From assembly GCA_963971285.1 (NCBI GenBank), contig OZ020253.1, positions 15,822,528-15,886,527 of the forward strand: DNA of 64,000 nucleotides, given 5' to 3'. Below, one piece after another: positions 22,701-31,700 of the stretch. The notes under the pieces were generated by a model that had not been told where the DNA came from, did not search any database, and worked only from the letters and a program-made list of their open reading frames with translations. The stretch's first letter is position 1. Each line of letters opens with the position of its first letter. The position numbers were made by a program, and so were the translations under genes. The stretch comes from Astropecten irregularis. Taxonomy: Eukaryota > Echinodermata > Asteroidea > Paxillosida > Astropectinidae.

Positions 22701-25700
22701 CTCGAATGGCTTAGACAGATCGCAACATGCGTATCAATCAATCTTAATTGACATAAGCTAGTTTGATGTCACAATACATACTAGCTGCTACAGAAACATG
22801 AACAAGGGTATACTCAATTAATCATATAAAAGATGACTCGCAAATCTTAGTAAAATCAACCACTGGTCAGCAAATCCCCGGACATGCAGCAGCAACTTCA
22901 CTAGAAAAGGATTGGGTGCAGCAGTTTTTCTTCTTTAAATGATAGCCTTACGAATTTTTGCATGTATGGATGGAGAGTGAAAGAAAATGCTCATCTTGTG
23001 AGTCTGATATCAAACGCCACATTATGATAGACGTCGGATCGGATTGTATGTCAAAGTCACTGTATAATGTGCTGTTTTACATCATTATTGTTCCTTTGTT
23101 CTTTTATGTTCTCCTTGTCCTTCCTTTTTTTTTTTTCATTTTGTTTATGCTTTTGCTTTTCAGAATCACCGAAGGTTGGCAGCCCGATAGGGATGGTGGT
23201 GGGGATCGTTTGTGCTGCCCTCATTCTTATCATCGTTGTGATTGTAGTCGTTGTATTCCGCAAAAGGTATATAACCAATAACCTCTGTTTACAAACGATT
23301 GAAACAACGTTCCCATGGCAAATTGCTCAAAGTGTGTAAAGTACATGAGTTGTAGACGAGAAATTGATTAATCTGAGGCTATGATGAAGGTAGTAAGTAC
23401 GATTCCAGGTTCGCGGCTTTATCAGCTTCCCGGCCAGAGTCAACAAACTCATCAGAGAGATACATGTAATTGTGTTGCATGGTCCTACTGCATCTAATTA
23501 TCATATCATCTAATAATTAATGAAACACTGAAACTAACGATACATTTTCTATGTACATGTAGGAGGTCAAAGAATAGGCGGCACAACGGTGAAGCGGCAC
23601 CGCCCAAGGACATTGCCCTCGGACCGCATAGCGGAAACGCTAAATCAGGTAGGCCTATTCGTTTCCCACAAAAGCTATTCTGATGTCAGCTAAGACCTTA
23701 ATGGAGACGAAAGAAACTGAAACGTGTATGTTTTAGAGCGGGAAATGTCATGGGAACAAATATTTTTCGATAACAGTAACAAACACTCTCCAACCTTTGT
23801 AATCACGAAAACGGGCCTGAGCAAGTCTGCAGTTACAAGATAATTCGCAAATTGTTTGTATTTTGTGCTGAATTTGGAATCATTGTGATTCTAATTGAGT
23901 TAAGTGATGATGACCCTGATACATCGTTCCCCATTAGGTGACGAGAAGGGAGATGGAACATCTTCAGACGCGTTTGACGACCTCGAAGTGAGCGTCACGA
24001 CTGTACCGACCCCGTCCCCATCGCTGGCTAAGCCCAAGCCTAGCCCGCGCAAAACTGTACCATCTAAACGGCCCGAACATGTTCCAGTTCGCGCCGATGA
24101 GCTTGCCAGTTTCATAGCAAAGAAAGAATCATCTAAAGAGTGCGAATTTCTGGCGGACTTTCAGGTAATTCTCAAGAATTCTTAATTTTGATTCTGTGGG
24201 TGATTTTACTGAAAGAAACGCCATAAATCATAAGGATGGGGAGGGGGGTCCATCTACTGGTTAGGTGCATGGATATTAAAGGCGAATGGAGCGAGAAAGC
24301 AACACGCAAACTGCAAAACACGGCGGAACTCTTTAGGCTGATGTAGGCCTCTATTCCGATATGTTTAATTGGTTTCAACAGAAACCATGCCAATGCAATG
24401 CAAACAAAATAAGTAATAAGAATCTTGAAGTCCTAATGTTTGATGAAATAAAGTAGCTCACACCAAGATATTTCCAGAATATAGTTATAGTTGCAAATGG
24501 GTGAGACCATCATTATCTAACCTTTCTTAATATCTCAAAGAAAAAATATGCATAAAATAAATAGATATTAAACATGCTCCAGCTAACCATAGTACATATT
24601 GGGGGTCGTGATTCTGCTAGTGGTAGTAGCCTAGTTTATAGCAAGAGTGCTTAGCACGTTAGGCTTAGCCTAAGCGGTAGTGGCAGTCTATGATATTAAC
24701 AAAAAGAACAGCATGGCTTGTGAATAATCAATGGTTGATAACACTTTATCAACACAGTAATATTTAATTTCCTATGTTATGTTAAGCCAGTCATCAGTCC
24801 GATGTTTACATGTGACACTGATGTGGTTCATCTTCATGTAGGCCTACATTTAACACGGCCTAGTGTTCAACTACCCGATGCCCACGCCCTACACATAGCG
24901 CGTTCAGTTCATTGTGTACACAACGGCAACGGGCGATATGCAAGACAACGGCATGACCGCCATTAAACATTACACTGCACTGTGTGGCCATAGGACAGAA
25001 GTTTCGAGAACCGAACATGTACTTGTAGTTAATGTTTCGACCCTGAAATTACACATGTTCGGGAACACCAACCCAACCAAAATGGTCTAAAGGGATTACT
25101 GCAGCAGCTTTTCATGGGGACTTAATAGGACATCAACCAAAAACGGCATAAACTGGGCACATTTGGGGAGAGAAAATCTTACCTTGTGACGGCTACGAGT
25201 TCGCACGGCAAAGAAGCCGCGTCGCAGCGCAGCATGCACACCGTACGCGTACCGTACACACTGTACACGTACACAAGCATGGGTGAATCGGCTATGCATA
25301 ATCATTCCGCCATTGAACAATACAGTACACCCAACGATCGTTGCTTTTAAGTTTCTAAGGATCAGTTTGAAAACATAAGCCTGTTTTCAAACTATTTGCC
25401 ATCTTTCTCGACAATGTCAAAGTCAAAAGGTTAAAATGAAAGTCTTAATTCACTATTCATTCCGCACTAATTTTTAACTCGTAAGTATACAACCCCAGCA
25501 CACACAAGTAGGTGTTTCAAATGATTATGTAAAATCACATTAATTTCCGGACGGTGGGTGTGCGTAACATTACGGACAATACATTATAAATGTGCACTGT
25601 AAATGTCGTGCCACTACATTAATTTTGTACTACAAAATCGATTACTTACGTGTGCATGTTACTGGCTTACAAAATGATCGGAACCAACAGAATAAGTTAG

Positions 25701-28700
25701 TCCTTTCTTTATTAATGGAACTATAATATTTCCCTCAGACTCTGACAGATGAGCAGCTGCATCCATGGACGGTGGCCAAGAAAGCAGAAAACAAGCCGAA
25801 GAACCGATTTGCAAACGTCATTGCCTGTGCGTATAACATACCCACATTATTGTACTCAATAATTGAGAAAAGACACAATATTATTATTGAACCCTATTGT
25901 GTCTGTTTCTTGAAGCATTTACGTTTGTTTAATGTTTGAGGTTAAGAGACAAAAGTTATAAAGCAATAAAGCATACTTTTCGGTTTCTTTACCCATGTGA
26001 TTACAGATGACCATTCCAGAGTTGTGCTGACGCCCATTGGAGACGATCCTCATTCAGATTACATTAATGCTTGCTTCATTGATGTAAGTCAACAAATCTT
26101 AATGACACTGTTCAAAATGTTGCTCTTTCATTTTGCTTCGAAAATAATCCTGCTCTAAAATAATGTTTCAAGAAATAGGACATAGAACTCTGTAAGAGTC
26201 GCAGAAAGATGTGAATATTGAAGGACAATATTTGTGTAATGAAGTTATTTGGGAATGACACCAATATCATTGACATCACCATTTGAACAGAACCCATGTC
26301 AAACGTGCATGGTGACTTCATCGACAGTAAAATGCATGCGATTCATTTTCCGGACACGAACTTGTGTTTCTTAGATTAATATTTTAACATGTAAATATTT
26401 ATTTTCTCTGCTTCATTCCCAGGGGCTTAAGGAGAAGGACAAGTATATTGCAAGCCAAGGTATCTTTATCATTGGTTTTTAAAGTATAGAGGAATTTTAA
26501 AGACAGAAAAGCACGTAAGTTTTGAGACAAGTGTGAAACATCAGTAGGCCTACAAGGATTACAAAAGAACAAAAGGAGGCCAGACAATAGAAAACCCATT
26601 AAAATTAAAGGATGCAAAAAATTGTACAGACCGGCAAACTGACCGGACAGGAAAATGTTAATCGAACAAACCAAGTTGGGTGGGTGGGGTTTAGTTTTGC
26701 TCAATATGGTTCTTTAACGCAACCTTTCATAATTTGGCTTAATCTTATAATTTTTTGTATATTGTATTTATATTCTTATATCATCAGGGACTAACAAGGC
26801 TTCTCTGAATGACATATGGCGAATGGTTTGGCAGTACAACGTGGATAAGATTGTTATGCTAACGAATCCAGTGGAAAATGGAAAGGTGAAGACAAATACT
26901 TTTTTTGCTAACATTGTGAAAGGTAATATCATACTTTGGATTTTATAAAAGAAATACAGATTCATGAGCAAAAATATCAAGACAAATACGTACAGTCACC
27001 TGTGAAAATGTCAGTCCCATGGTGCCCACTTTTTGAGAAAACAGTGAAACACAGCCACAGTATTTCTTATAAGTCTTTTCTCTTACATTGTTTACTTTTT
27101 GAAAGATCAAAAAGATTTTCGGTCGCTGTTTTACTAATTTCTGGATAAATACACCATTTCAGGCGGAAAAATTGTAACGGTACGTTTCTACCACCACAAT
27201 CTTCACACCGTGTGAGTTATAAGTAAATCTGTGAAAATTCGGTTTTGGTTTCTAACCAAAGTATGATACTACCTTTAAAATGAAATATTTTACTTATACT
27301 ATAACGACTGAACACATTCATGTTTGTAAATTTTTGATGCATTTATCTTTTTTCATAAAGGTGAAATGTCTGCAGTACTGGCCGAATAGTGGAGCAGCCA
27401 CTTTATACTCCGACATCTCTGTAACAATTGTAAATGAAGAGGTGTTTCTGGACTACTCGGTTCGCTTGTTTAAAGTGACCCAGGTACTTGTTCCATTATA
27501 CATTCTTATCCGTGTCTATATACATGTAGTACATGTAATTAGATTTTTTTCACTAAAATGATTGAAATATAACAGTTGGTTTTCTTTTGAGAAAATACAG
27601 CAATTATGTCTGCCTTTACACAGATTAACAGTGAGGAAGACTGCAGTCGACTAGTGAAGCAATTTCACTTCACCACTTGGCCGGACATGAAGCCGCCGGA
27701 ATATCCAGGTCCACTGCTGAACTTCATGAGGGTCGTAAACGCTCATCATAACGAGGGACGCACTGTGATACATTGCAGGTCAGTGGAACAGCTCTTGTAC
27801 GCCTTAAGCCCACCGCACACTATACGATCCGACATTCCGACTAGGGGACTAGGACCCGACTGGTTTTTGGAAGGATCGCAAAGCATTCTGGGAGTCTTAA
27901 CCGTGATTGTTCCCAGTCGCAGACCCACTCTGATGGCCAGTCGGCAAGATTCGACTGTCGAATCACGGTTAAGACTCCCAGAATGCTTTGCGATCCTTCC
28001 AAAAACCAGTCGGGTCGTAGTCGGATCGTATAGTGTGCGGTGGCCTTTATACACCTGAACCAAATGAAAATAATTATACCTCAAGATGTCTTTTTTAAGC
28101 ATGCTTGTTTAAATGAGGGAAATATTAGGCCCAGTGCCGGTTACTTGCAAAACATATCAGGTCAAATTTCAAACGTGTCGACAAAACTATCATAATCATG
28201 CCAAAGCAGAGGCAAATATTGCAAAGAAATATATTACAAACTTTGAAGAGAATGTACTTTGAACTTCAGTTTATTGTTCTCCCTTGTGCAATATTCCTAA
28301 ACTATATAGCAAGTTGAATTTTGACATGAAAATTCAGAAAAGGAACTGTAACACACGAAGACCACATTCGTGTGACGATTCTTTAATTCAACATTTAATA
28401 TTCAACATATTCTTTTTCGATACCTTGTGAAAAACTATGATACCTGGCGTATCCATACTAGCGGGATCTTTTCAAGGGCTATAAAATCGAATGTAGAATA
28501 CACTGTTTGTTGCATTTATAGTGCTGGAGTCGGGCGCACAGGGACATACATCGCATTGGATTCGATGCTTGAACAGATGAATGATGAAGGACAAGTTGAT
28601 GTTCTTGGTTTCATCCACCGTATGAGACAAAACCGCATCAATATGGTGCAAACTGCAGTAAGTAGGCCTACCGTATATATATCTAAATATGATGGGCTGT

Positions 28701-31700
28701 TTCACGACGAGCTAGCAGGAACAGAGAGTCCTCGTAGACGACTAACACAATATACATGGGAAAAGCTTGCCTGAATTGCTCACGTCATTCGCAAAACCAT
28801 CAACCCAAAGGCAGAACACAATTGAAACGGTGCATGATACAATGGACCTTATCGGAGATAGCCTGTTTTCCGCGCTGCGCGTGCGCGCGCAAAGGACAGT
28901 GGGTAACATTGGTTTTAAAAGTTTTACCACACGCGTCGACACGCGTATATTCGTATAGCTGCCGGCTCGCGAAGTTTAAAGTTGTCTTTTCTCCTAGAAG
29001 AAAGCCTTGCTTTGAGTTGTTATACATAACGATGCTGCACAACGGTCCATGGAATGTTACTGTCGAGTCACTTGTTCCAGCGGTGTAAAGTTAAGTACTT
29101 ATTTATAGTTGATTTTTCATGTCCATACGTTTTATGCACTCAGCGCCAGCCCTAACAACCCTGCGCACAACCAATTTTTTGGCTACTCTCCGATAAGGTC
29201 CATGGGAGACTTTTGAAAACCAGTCTTCAAGTCAACAGCGCACGCGCACGCACAACAGCGCAGGCGGAAAACAACGCGCGCATGCTCACAATTGCGTGCG
29301 TGTGCCCCGTTGACTTGAAGACCGATTCTTAAAAGTCTCCCATTGAAACTGAAGCCGAATGTACTTTCCGTCCAATATCGCGTACGCCTATCAGTTCAGC
29401 CTGCTTGTAAGTTTGGTGTCACCGATTCTGTCATCTCACTGAACTTTTGAGTAGAAAATTGGATGAAATCTAAAAACTTGGCGTCTCCGCCTGCCGACTC
29501 CATCTAGATCTCGCTCTTACACAAAAAAATTAGGCCTACAATAGTTTCTCCCATTTATAGCGACAGTAATGTTGAGGTATTTTTATGTTTTGAGTGAACT
29601 TTCTGAACTCAATACCAGTGGTAGACCTGACAGAAATGAGTCGGTAATGTGCTTTGCATTCGAAGCCACAGATAAGCAGACAACTACTGATAAGTGACTG
29701 ATGAAAGAACATTCGAATTGTTTTATATGCAACTATAATTCAAGTGAATTTCTTTGTTCTCCTTCTCTAGGACCAATACAAGTTTATCTATGACGCTTTG
29801 CTGGCTGCTCATCTGATAGGTCAAACGACCTACGATGTTACACACCTTCGACAGCAGCTGGCTGCCTTGCAAAAGATGTCAAAAGACTCCAAGGAAAGTG
29901 GCATGGACAAACAGTTCAAGGTAAAAAAATAAAAGACTGAATGTTGGCTTTCCGCTTGATATAAGAATTAAAAGCAAAAATCCAACGTGTAATAACGAAC
30001 ATGAGAACTGCACTGTATACGTCATTGTTACCCTGGTTGGTACTGCATGGTAAATATAATGTCTTATATTATTTTTTTGGGTTTTTTTTTTTTTTTTTTT
30101 CAAATGAAAAGACAAACATTTCCACCCATTCAAAGCCAAAAACAGCATTTTCCTACCGTTATTCTAAAGGTCATTAACAATAGATTTGCCCCCAAAATGC
30201 AAATTTGAATTCAAAGATTCTTCCAGCAAGCAAATTGACGGTTTTAACATTTTGTATTTTACAGACTTTGAATAAAATACCAGGGAGCTACAACAGAAAG
30301 ACCAGTAACGCTGGCAAGCTTCCTGAGAATGTGGCCAAGAACCGGTATCCGGATTTTATTCCAAGTGAGTATAAATAACTGAATATTAAAAAACAATTGT
30401 TATTGAACCAAACTTGAATCAACCAAAGCTATAGATTCATCCTAAATTTGAGTTTATTTTTATTCAGTAGTGTCATCCCAACAGTTGAATTGTCAGAGAA
30501 AGTTTTAAAAGTATATTTTCGTACCATTCAGGCTTCAGCCAAAACGTGCGTCAAAAGAACCAATATAGGCATCAGCGATCTATCTCTGTTCCCGAACCCT
30601 GATGGGCTATTTATAAGCTGTTTTTGTGGCTGTTATGAGTTTAGGTAAAAAGAACAATACTTAAACAAAATGACAATGATCGACATAAAGCATGAAGAGG
30701 GAAATTTATATAAGGTTTCCACCACTTCATCTTCCGAAGGAAATGTCATGAGAATATGCCAATGGACCATTTCAACACGTTGTTACGTAATTCTGATTAC
30801 AATATTATATTTAGCTGATCGGTCAAGACCGTTTCTGATGACTCAAGTACACGACGCTGATACCGACTACATAAATGCGTCCTTCATACCGGTATGTTGA
30901 TTTATTTTACTCATAAGCAGCAACCGATCAATTATTTTTGTAGGAATTGATGAAGAAGGTAGACACCAGCTACACCTTACATCAACCATTCTCCATTAGC
31001 AACTAAACATTTTTTTTTCACATGGAAAATATCACATGCGCACCTCCGTTTTTATAACGACGATTGTGAAAACTGTTGGAATATTGATAATATATACACC
31101 AGAGGTGGATTTCACCAAACCCATCGTAACTTACTGCAAATCGTTTTAGACTTATGATGCATTGCATGCAGTCTTATGTAGGATACGTTTAGTTATCCTT
31201 CGTAAGTCGAGTTACAATCGATCAACTTACTGCAAACATTAGTCTTTCCTCTATCTGGGAAGAAGCCATGGTTTTTACGCAAGATTTCATACAATTCAGA
31301 ATGTTAACTAAGGCGAAGTTGGTCTCTCTAGGGCTACCGCTCGAAAAACAGGTACATCGGTACGCAGATGCCCATGCCCAACACAGCTGCTGACCTGTGG
31401 CGACTGGTCTACGATCAGAAATCCACCTGTATCGTCATGCTGAACACATTTGATACAAACGATGAGGTAAGTCCAGTCCACCTACTGTCACATATCGTAA
31501 GGTCTTGTATACATGTACATAAACGAAGTTCAAATATTCATACACAAAACTGCAATGGATTAGAAATGCCACTAAATCCATTCCATGACTTTTGAGATTT
31601 TATCTAAAAATGATAAAATATGTTTCCAAACAGACCATGGCTCGCTACTGGCCAGAGGAAGAACCCATTGAATTTGGACCACTGGTTGTTGAGCCCATAA

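Larger units (their letters stand above)
25739..29920 (+). other. Phosphatase gene: catalytic domain D1
   Basis: Exons 25739-25826, 26007-26083, 26423-26459, 26788-26885, 27361-27483, 27624-27778, 28522-28657 and 29771-29920. Motifs: KNRFANVIAYDHSRV, DYINACFIDG, KYIASQG, DIWRMVWQ, the general-acid loop TTWPDMKPP, the P-loop HCSAGVGRTG and Q-loop MVQTADQY. All are compatible with an active phosphatase. One oddity is KNRF in place of the usual KNRY phosphotyrosine-recognition motif. Intron 27779-28521 splits the P-loop between Cys and Ser and holds a hairpin MITE. Confidence 0.93.

Noticed and set aside
22958-23339. Small hydrophobic ORF overlapping the phosphatase TM exon
   Set aside because: The hydrophobic part upstream of 23164 is the polypyrimidine tract of the acceptor read as Phe/Leu/Ser codons; the splice frame is different.
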